DNA of 64,000 nt from Planococcus sp. CP5-4_YE (GTDB lineage Bacteria; Bacillota; Bacilli; Bacillales_A; Planococcaceae): the NCBI RefSeq assembly GCF_019042655.1, contig NZ_JAHPZO010000002.1, forward strand, positions 1 through 64,000, given 5' to 3'. The translations under genes were made by a program, and so were the position numbers. Positions 35,115 to 43,133 of the stretch are shown in pieces. Positions within the stretch are counted from its first letter, which is position 1, and every line of letters begins with the position of its first letter. A model generated the notes under the pieces. It saw only the letters and a list, made by a program, of their open reading frames with translations. It was not told the origin of the DNA and did no database searches.

Positions 35115-35153
35115 ACCCTTTGGAGAACTTGTTTCTTCCGAAGGGTTTTCTTA
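35115..35153 (+). terminator. Possible terminator after the HAD gene
   Basis: AACCCTTTGGAGAA pairs imperfectly with TTCTTCCGAAGGGTT, followed by only TTCTT. Termination may be partial, so the downstream synthase could be partly cotranscribed. Confidence 0.5.
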
Positions 35154-35281
35154 TGGTGCTATGGGTAATCATTTGTTTTTTCAGCCATTTCGTTTATATT
35201 TAGAAGGAAGACATTTTACGAATCAAGTGGGCCGCGCCCATACATAAGCACGTTTAAACTCTACATAAAGGAGGACTGAAG

Positions 35282-36112
35282 ATGAGCAAAGTCGCCAATC
35301 TGCAAAAAGAATCACTCGCGATGCTGAAACAAACGAGCCGGACCTTTTTCATTCCAATCAGCTTTTTGGATCCTGTCCTGAAGAAAACCGTCGGCTCTGC
35401 CTATTTGTGCATGCGCGCAATCGATGAAATTGAAGATCATCCCGAGCTTCCTGCTGAAGTGAAAGCGTCTCTTCTGCGCTCCATCCAACATATGCTCGAA
35501 ACGGATATTGACGAAACGGAATACGCGGCACTTGTCGCCCCCTACGCGGACTATTTGCCCTCCGTGACGATGCGGCTTCCCGACTGGATCGAAGTATGTC
35601 CTCCCGAAATACGCGGAAAAGTGCTCGAGTCGACGGCCATCATGGCTGGTGGCATGGCCAAGTGGGTCGAAAAAGATTGGGTCATCCATACGCGTGAAGA
35701 CCTGGACGATTACACGTATTATGTCGCCGGCCTCGTCGGCGTCATGCTTTCCGATCTTTGGAGATGGCATGACGGCACTGAAACCGATACAGAACTCGCC
35801 ATCGGGTTCGGACGCGGTTTGCAGGCCGTCAACATGCTGCGCAATTACGATGAAGATTACGAGCGCGGCGTCACGTTCGTCCCAGATGGCTGGACGCGTG
35901 ACGATATGTTCAGCTACGCAAGGGAAAACCTGTCGCAAGCCGATCACTACGTAAAATCCATCAAAAACAAACGCATCCTCATGTTCTGTAAAGTTCCGCT
36001 CGCCCTGGCCCATAGCACCTTAAAAGCGCTCAAATCCGGCAAGGAAAAGATGAGCCGCCAGGAAGTCGAAGGCATTGTTGAACAATTGAAAGAAGAAGAA
36101 CGCCTCAGTTAA
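35282..36112 (+). CDS. Phytoene/squalene synthase family protein
   Basis: This 276-residue protein carries both aspartate-rich motifs of head-to-head prenyl synthases: RAIDEIED near 42 and LRNYDEDYERGVTFVP near 190. The family condenses two C15 or C20 prenyl diphosphates to (dehydro)squalene or phytoene. No desaturase or other carotenoid gene is nearby, so the product is open. AAAGGAGG precedes the ATG, and a weak TTGTTT-N16-TATATT promoter lies near 35172-35199. A strong terminator follows. Confidence 0.85.
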   Translation: MSKVANLQKESLAMLKQTSRTFFIPISFLDPVLKKTVGSAYLCMRAIDEIEDHPELPAEVKASLLRSIQHMLETDIDETEYAALVAPYADYLPSVTMRLPDWIEVCPPEIRGKVLESTAIMAGGMAKWVEKDWVIHTREDLDDYTYYVAGLVGVMLSDLWRWHDGTETDTELAIGFGRGLQAVNMLRNYDEDYERGVTFVPDGWTRDDMFSYARENLSQADHYVKSIKNKRILMFCKVPLALAHSTLKALKSGKEKMSRQEVEGIVEQLKEEERLS

Positions 36113-36114
36113 AT

Positions 36115-36150
36115 AAAACTGCACTCTCATCCGTAGAGTGCAGTTTTTTT
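36115..36150 (+). terminator. Terminator after the prenyl synthase gene
   Basis: ACTGCACTCT pairs perfectly with AGAGTGCAGT (36118-36127 with 36135-36144), followed by seven T. Confidence 0.95.
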
Positions 36151-36292
36151 ATAGTCAATGAAATAAATAGGGGTTTAATTACAATAAAATTTATAGTGAG
36201 GAAATAACATCCATCTAACTCTTCCTTTCTTTCAATTACACAACTAGTCTATACTAGAAGCAATAAACAATTATCCACAAAGGAGAATGGCC

Positions 36293-37750
36293 ATGACCGT
36301 CACCATTATCAGTGTGTTGACTGCTGCAATCTTCATCTTGAACATTTTCCTCGCAGCGGCGCTGGTGTTTCTGGAACGCCGGGATGCTTCCTCCACTTGG
36401 GCATGGCTATTGGTGCTATTCTTCATTCCGATTGCCGGGTTCTTCATCTACCTGTTGCTCGGCCGCAAGCTTCGTCAAAAAAAGCTTTTTAAATGGGAAG
36501 AAGGACGCAAACGGATCGGAATCGAAAGCCTGATTGCCCATCAAATGAATGAAATCCATGACGGCACCTTCGCTTTTCAGGATGTCAGCACGAAGGATTA
36601 CAGCAATCTAATTTACTTGCATTTGCGCAATAACGGCGCGTTATTGACACAAAACAATCATGTGAAAATCTTCAACGATGGCCGGGAAAAATTCGATGCT
36701 TTGATCCGTGATATCGAACAGGCGACAGACCACATCCACATCCAATATTATATCTTCCGGCTGGACCAGCTCGGCAATCGCATCATGGACGCTTTGCTCG
36801 CTAAAGCAAGGGAAGGCGTGAAGGTGCGCTTACTTTACGATGACATGGGCTCCCGCAGTTTGAGCAAGCGCCATTTCAAGGAGTTTTCAGCAGCCGGCGG
36901 TGAAGTGGAAACGTTCTTTCCTTCCATTATGCCGATCATCAATCCACGGCTCAACTATCGAAATCACCGAAAAATCGCTATTATCGATGGAAAAGTCGGC
37001 TATATCGGCGGCTTTAATGTCGGGGAGGAATATCTCGGACTCAACCGCCGCTTCGGCTATTGGCGCGATACGCATCTGCGCTTGGAAGGTAATGCCCTGT
37101 ATCCGCTCCAGACGCGTTTTATCCTCGACTGGAACCAGGCTTCTGCACGGCGAGATATCGAATATGATGAAGCGTATTTTCCTGTACAGCCAAACGATGG
37201 CACGACTTCTCTGCAAATTGTCTCGAGTGGCCCCGACGAGGAATGGGAACAGATTAAAGATGGTTATTTAAAGCTGATCCACTTGGCGCGCGAATACATT
37301 TACATCCAGACACCTTATTTCATTCCGGATGCGAGTTTCTATGACGCCCTCCGGATTGCGGCGCTGTCTGGAATCGATGTGCGCATCATGATCCCGAACA
37401 AGCCGGACCACCCATTCGTCTATTGGGCGACCTATTCCTATGCAGGGCAGATGTTGCGGGCAGGAGCTCGGGTGTTCATCTACGATAACGGCTTCCTGCA
37501 TACGAAAATGATTGTCATTGACGACGAAGCGTCAACGGTCGGGACCGCGAATATCGATGTCCGCAGCTTCAAGTTGAACTTTGAAGTGAATGCCTTCATT
37601 TATGATGAGAAGGTGTCGATGGAACTTGCGGATATGTTCAGGCAGGATACGGAATTATCATCAGAGCTGACTTATGAGATGTATATGGCGAGAACCCGCA
37701 TGATCAAATCGAAAGAATCCATCGCCCGCCTACTGGCACCGATTCTTTAA
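36293..37750 (+). CDS. cls: Cardiolipin synthase
   Basis: This 485-residue phospholipase-D-superfamily protein has two N-terminal membrane helices (about 5-60) and two HKD motifs: NHRKIAIIDGKVGYIGGFN near 225 and HTKMIVIDDEASTVGTAN near 405. It joins two phosphatidylglycerols to cardiolipin at the membrane. AAGGAG lies seven bases before ATG 36293 and too close to ATG 36287. It is monocistronic. Confidence 0.95.
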   Translation: MTVTIISVLTAAIFILNIFLAAALVFLERRDASSTWAWLLVLFFIPIAGFFIYLLLGRKLRQKKLFKWEEGRKRIGIESLIAHQMNEIHDGTFAFQDVSTKDYSNLIYLHLRNNGALLTQNNHVKIFNDGREKFDALIRDIEQATDHIHIQYYIFRLDQLGNRIMDALLAKAREGVKVRLLYDDMGSRSLSKRHFKEFSAAGGEVETFFPSIMPIINPRLNYRNHRKIAIIDGKVGYIGGFNVGEEYLGLNRRFGYWRDTHLRLEGNALYPLQTRFILDWNQASARRDIEYDEAYFPVQPNDGTTSLQIVSSGPDEEWEQIKDGYLKLIHLAREYIYIQTPYFIPDASFYDALRIAALSGIDVRIMIPNKPDHPFVYWATYSYAGQMLRAGARVFIYDNGFLHTKMIVIDDEASTVGTANIDVRSFKLNFEVNAFIYDEKVSMELADMFRQDTELSSELTYEMYMARTRMIKSKESIARLLAPIL

Positions 37751-37760
37751 TCAAACCAGT

Positions 37761-37794
37761 GAACGCCCTTTCCATATGGAAGGGGCGTTTTTTT
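37761..37794 (+). terminator. Terminator after cls
   Basis: AACGCCCTTTCC pairs with GGAAGGGGCGTT around ATAT, followed by seven T. Confidence 0.95.
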
Positions 37795-37856
37795 CGTTTG
37801 GTGAGTTGTATGTACTAAGGGATCTTCTTGCATTAATAATGATATAAAAAGTATAT

Positions 37857-37990
37857 GGGAGAGATTACGCTGCAAGGGGCACGCTTGCCGAGGGGCGGGT
37901 GTTGAGCCAATGTGCCGCAAAGAGAGCGGCACATTTGTCTCGCCAGCCCGCGCGGTCCCTCCGGCGTCGGCCCCTTTCCGCTCCATCTCT
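37857..37990. repeat. Highly structured intergenic element
   Basis: This GC-rich stretch in an otherwise AT-rich gap folds as nested stems: AGAGAT with ATCTCT (37860-37865, 37984-37989), AAGGGGC with GCCCCTT (37874-37880, 37970-37976), and a perfect 10-bp inner hairpin AATGTGCCGC/GCGGCACATT (37909-37918, 37926-37935). It has no reading frame worth annotating. It may be a non-autonomous mobile or REP-like repeat, or a structured RNA. Confidence 0.5.
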
Positions 37991-38090
37991 AGTTTTAGAG
38001 AGGAAATGAAATTCATCACACATTGAAGTAATTATAAAAAATTTTGGTCAGCTTCGTAAATCCAAATTAAATAACCACAGCAATTTCATA

Positions 38091-38173
38091 ACTATCAAGT
38101 CTAAATAAGCGATGCCACCAGCGGATGAAACCAACTAACAGCGACACATCCTGGCACCCAATATCCAATAAAA
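38091..38173. repeat. Direct repeat of about 80 bp, copy 1
   Basis: Begins ACTATCAAG and ends ATATCCAATAAAA, with a 19-base core GGATGAAACCAACTAACAG at 38123-38141. Copy 2 lies at 38307-38388. By eye about 80 percent of positions agree, with one small gap. Confidence 0.75.
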
Positions 38174-38205
38174 TCTTAAAGCCGAACCGCGCACACGGGC
38201 GAGCC

Positions 38206-38275
38206 GAAGCAATAAGACAAGTGCCCTTCTTGGCTTATTGCGAAAGGCTTGCCCCAAGCGGGAGGCGATTGCTTC
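38206..38275. repeat. Inverted-repeat element between the direct repeats
   Basis: GAAGCAAT (38206-38213) and ATTGCTTC (38268-38275) bound a segment holding internal pairs such as GCAATAAG with CTTATTGC. It lies between the two 80-bp direct repeats. Confidence 0.5.
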
Positions 38276-38306
38276 ACAATGAAATAATCAACGGCCGAGC
38301 CATCTC

Positions 38307-38388
38307 ACTATCAAGCCCAGCTAAGTATCCCCGCCAGTGGATGAAACCAACTAACAGTGACACTTCCTCACACATAATATCCAATAAA
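38307..38388. repeat. Direct repeat of about 80 bp, copy 2
   Basis: Second copy of the sequence at 38091-38173, with the identical 19-base core at 38339-38357. It runs into the vanY terminator. Confidence 0.75.
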
Positions 38389-38424
38389 AAAAACGGCCGC
38401 TCTCCCTTTCAGGAAAACGGCCGG
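38385..38424 (-). terminator. Terminator after the VanY-type gene
   Basis: CGGCCGTTTTCC pairs with GGGAGAGCGGCCG (one bulge), followed on the minus strand by eight T. Confidence 0.85.
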
Positions 38425-38444
38425 TTCTGTTATTCGGTTGTTGT

Positions 38445-39320
38445 TTATATTCCGATATATTCTTCCAAGGTGATGTTTTGGTTGTAGATCGCGGTGGCGG
38501 CTTCTTTTCCGACATAGCGGAAATGCCAAGATTCGTGCATATAGCCGGTGATCTGTTCTTTTCCTTGCGGATAGCGCAGGATGAAGCCGTAATTGTGGGC
38601 ATTTTCTTTTACCCATTTGCCCCCTGCCGTGTCACCGAATGATGCAGATGCCCAGTGTTGTTCCTGGCCGGCTTCACCGATGTCAAAAGCGAGGCCAGTC
38701 TGGTGCTCAGAGTAGCCAGGGCGTGCGCTATAGCGGTCGGCCGCTTCCTGTCCGTCTTTGGCAACATAGCCTTCGTATAGTTGTTTTTGGCGTGCAAATT
38801 CGCGGTATGTGCTAAAGGCGACCAACTGCAGCCCGTCCGAAGCGGCAGCTTGTGCCATCGAATCAAATGCTGCACGAGCCTCCGCATTTTCGCCCGGTGC
38901 ATAGGTTTCTGGCAGCGGGTACTGTTTATTCGCCAGCAAGATGCCATTCACGATAGTCGGTTCTGATGGCAATTGATCGATATCCGGATAGACAGTGGCG
39001 TCTTTCGGTGCAGGTGCAGGCGTTTCCGCTTCCGGCTGCTCTTCCGGTTGTGCTTCAGGCTGTTCGGTTTCTTCCGTCACTTCTTGCTCTTCTTCCACTG
39101 CCGGTTCCTCCTGTTCTGCTGGAGCTTGCTCTTGCTGCTCAGTTTCTGCCGGCTGTTCGGTAAAGGCCTGTGCCAATGCTTGCATGCTATCTTCTGTATC
39201 CCAGTTATGCATAGAGAGCCAAACCGCGGCAATTGCTGCCCAGATTGCTGTCATTGCGATCACCATCCATTTTATATAAAATTTCTTGTCGAACTCTTTT
39301 TTCTTATTTGTGGGTTTCAT
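38445..39320 (-). CDS. Membrane-anchored D-alanyl-D-alanine carboxypeptidase, VanY family
   Basis: This 291-residue protein has an N-terminal membrane helix (about 14-37), a 65-residue Glu/Gln/Pro/Ala-rich linker (about 45-105) and a C-terminal M15B peptidase domain with zinc residues in SEHQTGLAFDIG and ESWHFRYVG. It would trim the terminal D-Ala of peptidoglycan stem peptides outside the membrane. The acidic linker probably spans the wall. It is divergent from the MFS gene at 39445. Confidence 0.92.
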   Translation of the reverse strand: MKPTNKKKEFDKKFYIKWMVIAMTAIWAAIAAVWLSMHNWDTEDSMQALAQAFTEQPAETEQQEQAPAEQEEPAVEEEQEVTEETEQPEAQPEEQPEAETPAPAPKDATVYPDIDQLPSEPTIVNGILLANKQYPLPETYAPGENAEARAAFDSMAQAAASDGLQLVAFSTYREFARQKQLYEGYVAKDGQEAADRYSARPGYSEHQTGLAFDIGEAGQEQHWASASFGDTAGGKWVKENAHNYGFILRYPQGKEQITGYMHESWHFRYVGKEAATAIYNQNITLEEYIGI

Positions 39321-39444
39321 GGGCTGGCCAACTTTCCTGTCAATTCCTTTTCTATTCTATCATTTTCTTCCCAAAAATTCCCCTGGCGCGAAAATATTTC
39401 GGTATACTTTAATCAGACTTCTGGAAAAGAGTGGAGATTTATTC

Positions 39445-40596
39445 ATGCACAATCAAAAATGGCTATCGTTGAACTTTTTTGCGTTTTTCTTTACATGGGG
39501 CGTCTTTTTGCCTTACTGGACAGGCTGGCTGACAAATGAGAAAGGCTTGAGTGTATCGGCAGCAAGTGTCATCATGGGGACCGGCATGGTCGCGCGGTCA
39601 CTATCGACTTTGTTTTTCTTCCCGCTCCTGACAAGGCTGTTCTCGCTTGGACGACTGATGCAGCTCCTTGCAATCGCCTCATTTCTCGTAATGACATTCT
39701 ATATCCCGGCAAATTCCTACACTTTGCTGTTCATCATCACGTTCGCTTTCAGCTTTATCTATCCGAATCTATTGCCTGCAATGGAAAGCGGCGCAACCGT
39801 GCTGATGCAGACCGACCGCATCCATTACGGCAAAAGCCGATCCTATGGCTCGCTCGGTTATACGATTGCTTTATTGATTGTCGGGGCAGCTACCGCCATC
39901 TGGCAGGAAACGGCGATTTTATGGATTATGCTTCTAGGCTTACTGTTCATGGCGGTCACGCAATCGCTCGCTTCTCCTGTTCCGCTGCAATCAAGGACGG
40001 CACCAAGAACGAAGAAAGGGCCGAGCGCCACAGCGGAACTGTTGAAATCGAAAGGTTTTGTGACGATTCTAGTGGTATCCATCCTGCTGCAAGGAGCGCA
40101 TGCAGCCTATTACAATTACGGCTTTATCTACCTTCAGGATATCGGCGTCAACAGTTTCTATATCGGCCTGATTTTGAATGTAGCCGTAATTTTTGAAATC
40201 GTCTTTTTCGTCAAAGCCGATACACTATTCGAGAAATGGTCGGTGTCGTCGATGTTCCTGCTGGCAGGCATCGGCTCAACCGTTCGCTGGATTTTGATTT
40301 TCCTATTTCCATCGGTGTGGGTGTTTATCTTGGCGCAAACGCTTCACGCTTTGTCTTTCGGCGTCGCGCACTTCGCCTTTATCCGCTATATCTTCAAAAA
40401 GCTCGACCCGATCAATATCCCAGCGGCTCAGGGCATGTATGCTGCACTCGGCATGAGCTTGAGCGTCGCATTGTTGACTTTCGCTGGAGGCTATCTATAC
40501 GAAATCGCGCCGGGCTATTCATTCCTCGGGATGGCGGCGTCTTCGTTCCCAGCCGTGGTACTGGTGTTGTTGACACGCAAACGTTTTGCTTATTAA
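39445..40596 (+). CDS. MFS transporter, MFS_1-like
   Basis: This 383-residue protein has 12 membrane segments. An N terminus of the type WLSLNFFAFFFTWGVFLPYW resembles the MFS_1-like/LacY-like group that includes the phenylpropionate permease HcaT. The substrate is unknown. The open frame is 53 codons longer, but that part overlaps vanY; GGAG lies 8 bases before ATG 39445. TATACT lies upstream near 39401-39406. Confidence 0.83.
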   Translation: MHNQKWLSLNFFAFFFTWGVFLPYWTGWLTNEKGLSVSAASVIMGTGMVARSLSTLFFFPLLTRLFSLGRLMQLLAIASFLVMTFYIPANSYTLLFIITFAFSFIYPNLLPAMESGATVLMQTDRIHYGKSRSYGSLGYTIALLIVGAATAIWQETAILWIMLLGLLFMAVTQSLASPVPLQSRTAPRTKKGPSATAELLKSKGFVTILVVSILLQGAHAAYYNYGFIYLQDIGVNSFYIGLILNVAVIFEIVFFVKADTLFEKWSVSSMFLLAGIGSTVRWILIFLFPSVWVFILAQTLHALSFGVAHFAFIRYIFKKLDPINIPAAQGMYAALGMSLSVALLTFAGGYLYEIAPGYSFLGMAASSFPAVVLVLLTRKRFAY

Positions 40597-40621
40597 AAAT
40601 ATTTAAAAATAACGTTCCGAC

Positions 40622-40671
40622 CCCCTTAACGGCCGCCATTGCGCCGAATAATTCGGCATAACTGTTAAGGG
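40622..40671 (+). promoter_or_regulatory. Nested hairpin covering the ribosome binding site of the 37-residue gene
   Basis: CCCTTAAC (40623-40630) pairs with GTTAAGGG (40664-40671) around a perfect inner hairpin GCCGAATAATTCGGC (40643-40657). The outer 3' arm overlaps the AAGGGAG ribosome binding site of the next small gene. It might also serve as a T-poor terminator for the MFS gene. Confidence 0.5.
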
Positions 40672-40682
40672 AGCTGGGAATT

Positions 40683-40796
40683 TTGAAAGAAATATCAAAG
40701 CATGACCTGCTGACCCTCATGAGTCAGTTGGACTTTCTTCTGGAAGAACGCAAAAAAGATAAACACCATCATACAGAAACAGCACAGGCTAATTAG
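40683..40796 (+). CDS. Small protein of 37 residues
   Basis: TTG at 40683, eight bases after AAGGGAG, opens a 37-residue charged frame beginning MKEISKHDLLTLMSQLDFLL and ending in a His-rich tail. The stop lies in the loop of a strong terminator. The helical L..LM..LDFLLEER pattern suggests a protein-protein interaction helix. No family is recognised. Confidence 0.55.
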   Translation: MKEISKHDLLTLMSQLDFLLEERKKDKHHHTETAQAN

Positions 40797-40811
40797 CCTG
40801 TGCTGTTTTTT
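40781..40811. terminator. Bidirectional terminator, 37-residue gene and 40812 gene
   Basis: AGCACAGGCT pairs perfectly with AGCCTGTGCT around AATT, followed by a T run on the plus strand. Confidence 0.95.
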
Positions 40812-41057
40812 CTAGATAAAGATTACAATTAAGACGACGACGAACAACACGGCAAAGAGTATCGCCATACCCTTTGTCCATCTTGCTTCACGGGCCATGC
40901 CCAATTCTTTCATTTGCTTATAGCGGAATGTGTTCGTCAAGACGAACAGGAGCGTCATGAACAATACAGCGATTTCCATACTGCCCATGAACAAGAAGAC
41001 GATCGCCAAGATGCTGAGTAGTAAAATCAAGACGCCTTGCAAAATTTTCGGGTTCAT
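40812..41057 (-). CDS. Small membrane protein of unknown function
   Basis: This 81-residue protein has three hydrophobic segments (about 5-23, 28-45, 62-81) separated by a basic loop. ATG 41057 has AGGAGAG seven bases upstream; a GTG precedes it in frame. It lies immediately behind the yidC terminator with no room for a separate promoter, so it depends on readthrough from yidC. I do not recognise the family. Confidence 0.7.
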   Translation of the reverse strand: MNPKILQGVLILLLSILAIVFLFMGSMEIAVLFMTLLFVLTNTFRYKQMKELGMAREARWTKGMAILFAVLFVVVLIVIFI

Positions 41058-41073
41058 CACTAATCTCTCCTGA

Positions 41074-41106
41074 AAAAAAAGCCGGCGATTGCGCCGGCTT
41101 TTTTGG
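41074..41106 (-). terminator. Terminator after yidC
   Basis: AAAAGCCGGCG (41077-41087) pairs perfectly with CGCCGGCTTTT (41092-41102), with T runs on both strands. Confidence 0.9.
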
Positions 41107-41904
41107 TTATTTTTTCTTTTCTGCTGTTTCTGTCTCTTCCACGGCTTCCAAGGCTTTTTCTGGATGCGCCGAATAAAATTTCCGGCCGATGAATGTTTGG
41201 ATGATCAACAAGATCCCGCCAACTGCCCAGTACACAGGCAATGCAGCCATTGATGTGAACGAAATGAACATGATCATGATCGGAGACAGGTAGATGAAAA
41301 ATTTCATCTGTTTTTGCTGCTGTTCCGGCATAGTCCATAGCGACACTCTGGCTTGGAAGAAATACACAGCTCCCGCAATCAAGGTCATGATAATATCGGG
41401 CGAGCCAAGATTGAACCAAAGAAATTCATGCGATCGAACATCTGGTGAATAAAGAATAGCAAAATACAAGCCCATGATGATCGGCATCTGGATGACGACC
41501 GGCAAGCAGCCCATATTGAGCGGATTGACGTCATGCTTTTTGTAAAGCCCCATCATTTCCTGTTGGAGCTTCATTTGCTCTTCTTTATCTTTCGTTTCCT
41601 TCAAGCGCTTCTGGATGTCTTCCATTTCCGGGCGCATCGAATCCATCTTCACTTTCATGCCTTGTTGGCGTTTATAGGTACGCAGCATGAATGGCATCAA
41701 GACGAGACGGATGATGATTGTGATGACCACAATCGCCATGCCGTAGCTTCCTCCGAAGAGGTTTCCTAAATAATCGAGCGAGAAATCAAATGGCGCTACA
41801 AAAATCGAGTAGAAAAAACCTTCTTTGTTTTCAACTGCTGAACAGCCGCTCAAGAAAGCGATCGTTGCCGCAAGCATGAGCAGTAATGTAAGTTTCTTTT
41901 TCAC
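41107..41904 (-). CDS. yidC: YidC/OxaA membrane protein insertase (lipoprotein)
   Basis: This 265-residue insertase has a lipoprotein signal with lipobox FLSGC near 18-22, five membrane segments and the family signatures PLNMGCLP and QMPIIMGLYFAI. It inserts and folds membrane proteins. Several in-frame GTG codons are possible; GAAGGTG before the GTG at 41904 gives a normal MKKK lipoprotein signal. No MifM-like leader is visible, unlike B. subtilis yidC2. The C terminus is a short acidic/basic tail. Confidence 0.93.
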   Translation of the reverse strand: MKKKLTLLLMLAATIAFLSGCSAVENKEGFFYSIFVAPFDFSLDYLGNLFGGSYGMAIVVITIIIRLVLMPFMLRTYKRQQGMKVKMDSMRPEMEDIQKRLKETKDKEEQMKLQQEMMGLYKKHDVNPLNMGCLPVVIQMPIIMGLYFAILYSPDVRSHEFLWFNLGSPDIIMTLIAGAVYFFQARVSLWTMPEQQQKQMKFFIYLSPIMIMFISFTSMAALPVYWAVGGILLIIQTFIGRKFYSAHPEKALEAVEETETAEKKK

Positions 41905-42022
41905 GTTTGTCACCTTCACCTTTTTGGACTACTAAGAAGTATAACGATATAGGCGCAAAAATTCAATGCACGGTCCCGAGGCTGGCTGCTTTTTTCTTTT
42001 CTTGTGACGAAAGTTAGGCATA

Positions 42023-42050
42023 GAAAAAAAGGAGAATATCTTCTCCTTTA
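42023..42050 (-). terminator. Terminator after the AraC-type gene
   Basis: AAAGGAGAA (42028-42036) pairs with TTCTCCTTT (42041-42049), followed on the minus strand by T-rich sequence. The stem includes the stop codon. Confidence 0.85.
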
Positions 42051-42833
42051 TTTGGCGTTTGGCAAAGTATAGCGGAAATAAGGAATATGCTGGCTGTCGC
42101 GGAATTGCTTCGGCGTCACCGTTGTATACTTTTTGAAGATCCGCGTGAAATAGCTCTGGTTACAGAAGTGGAATTGCTTGGAAATTTCCGAAATCCCTTT
42201 ATTTGAATGGCGCAAATAATATTGCGATTCTTCCACGCGGCGCACGTTCAAGTACTCCACCAGTGTAATCCCTGCATGCTCGCGGAAAATACGCGACAGA
42301 TGGCTGGTAGAAATATTGAAGTGTTTAGCGATTTCTTCCACCGACAGATCACGCTCAACTTCATCGTTAATGAAAATGACCACTTTGTTAACGGTTTGGT
42401 GACCGAATGACGGCTGTTTACGTTCCGAGATGATCGATGTGAAAAACTCGATCAGTTCATCGGCAACATACATGAATTCCGAATCATTCATATGCTTATC
42501 GACCAATTCGACACAAGCCGCGTTGAAAGCGAATGCTTTTTTCGGCGGGACGCGCATCTCATACAATTTGCGTGCCATAACGGATGATAAAATGATGTAG
42601 TAATTGCGAACAGTGCGGATAATGTCTTTTCCTGCGTGAAGGGCAAGCATATCGATTAATTCACGCAATGTTTCTTTGGCACGATCTTTCTCTAAATTAT
42701 GAATTTCGTGCATCAATTGAGTCTCCACTTCAAAAAACCGCTCCAGCCCCTCCAGCTGCGCGACATTTTCTGTTTCGTTCATAAAGATTCTGGAAATAGT
42801 TTCCTGAATGGATGGCGTTTCAAGTATATTCAT
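42048..42833 (-). CDS. AraC-family transcriptional regulator
   Basis: This 261-residue protein has an N-terminal helical domain of unknown ligand and a C-terminal double helix-turn-helix (about 160-250): LSVEEIAKHFNISTSHLSRI and ISEISKQFHFCNQSYFTRIF, closing with TPKQFR. A sigma-A promoter lies at 42905-42933. Targets are unknown, and no metabolic operon is adjacent. Confidence 0.9.
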   Translation of the reverse strand: MNILETPSIQETISRIFMNETENVAQLEGLERFFEVETQLMHEIHNLEKDRAKETLRELIDMLALHAGKDIIRTVRNYYIILSSVMARKLYEMRVPPKKAFAFNAACVELVDKHMNDSEFMYVADELIEFFTSIISERKQPSFGHQTVNKVVIFINDEVERDLSVEEIAKHFNISTSHLSRIFREHAGITLVEYLNVRRVEESQYYLRHSNKGISEISKQFHFCNQSYFTRIFKKYTTVTPKQFRDSQHIPYFRYTLPNAK

Positions 42834-42904
42834 CTTCTCCCCGGCTTTCTATGTAAAAAATTTAACGAACTTATTCATTTAATGAACTGCTTGAATAAAT
42901 AATA

Positions 42905-42933
42905 ATAATAGCGTTTTACAGATAAATTTACAA
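42905..42933 (-). promoter_or_regulatory. Sigma-A promoter of the AraC-type gene
   Basis: On the minus strand TTGTAA (42928-42933) and TATTAT (42905-42910) are 17 bases apart. The remaining bases of the 42834-43051 gap are AT-rich with no gene. Confidence 0.7.
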
Positions 42934-43051
42934 GTTTTTAAGTAAATTGAGCTAATTTATCTTTCAAACATATGACATCAGTAACAGTTAAAGCCAATTA
43001 TACACTTAACTGTACGTTTCAGCGACGAAAAAGTTCCAATTTCCAATGTTT

Positions 43052-43094
43052 TTACAAAAAATCAAAACAGGCCGTCGCTGATTCACGGCCTGTT
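43052..43094 (-). terminator. Terminator after the lipid kinase gene
   Basis: AACAGGCCGT pairs perfectly with ACGGCCTGTT (43066-43075 with 43085-43094), followed on the minus strand by TTGATTTTTTG. Confidence 0.8.
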
Positions 43095-43133
43095 CTGTAC
43101 TGCATGTATATCCGATCAGCCACCTAGCATCAA

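Noticed and set aside
35158-35170. GGGTAA with GTTTTC upstream before the prenyl synthase as a further SigB promoter
   Set aside because: The spacer is 12 bases and the -35 part matches poorly; not convincing.
38125-38487. 120-residue frame containing MKPTNSDTS twice
   Set aside because: It arises from the 80-bp direct repeats and runs into the antisense of vanY; it has no ribosome binding site.
38973-39539. Cys- and Phe-rich plus-strand frame across vanY
   Set aside because: Antisense of the Glu/Gln-rich linker of vanY; no start signals.
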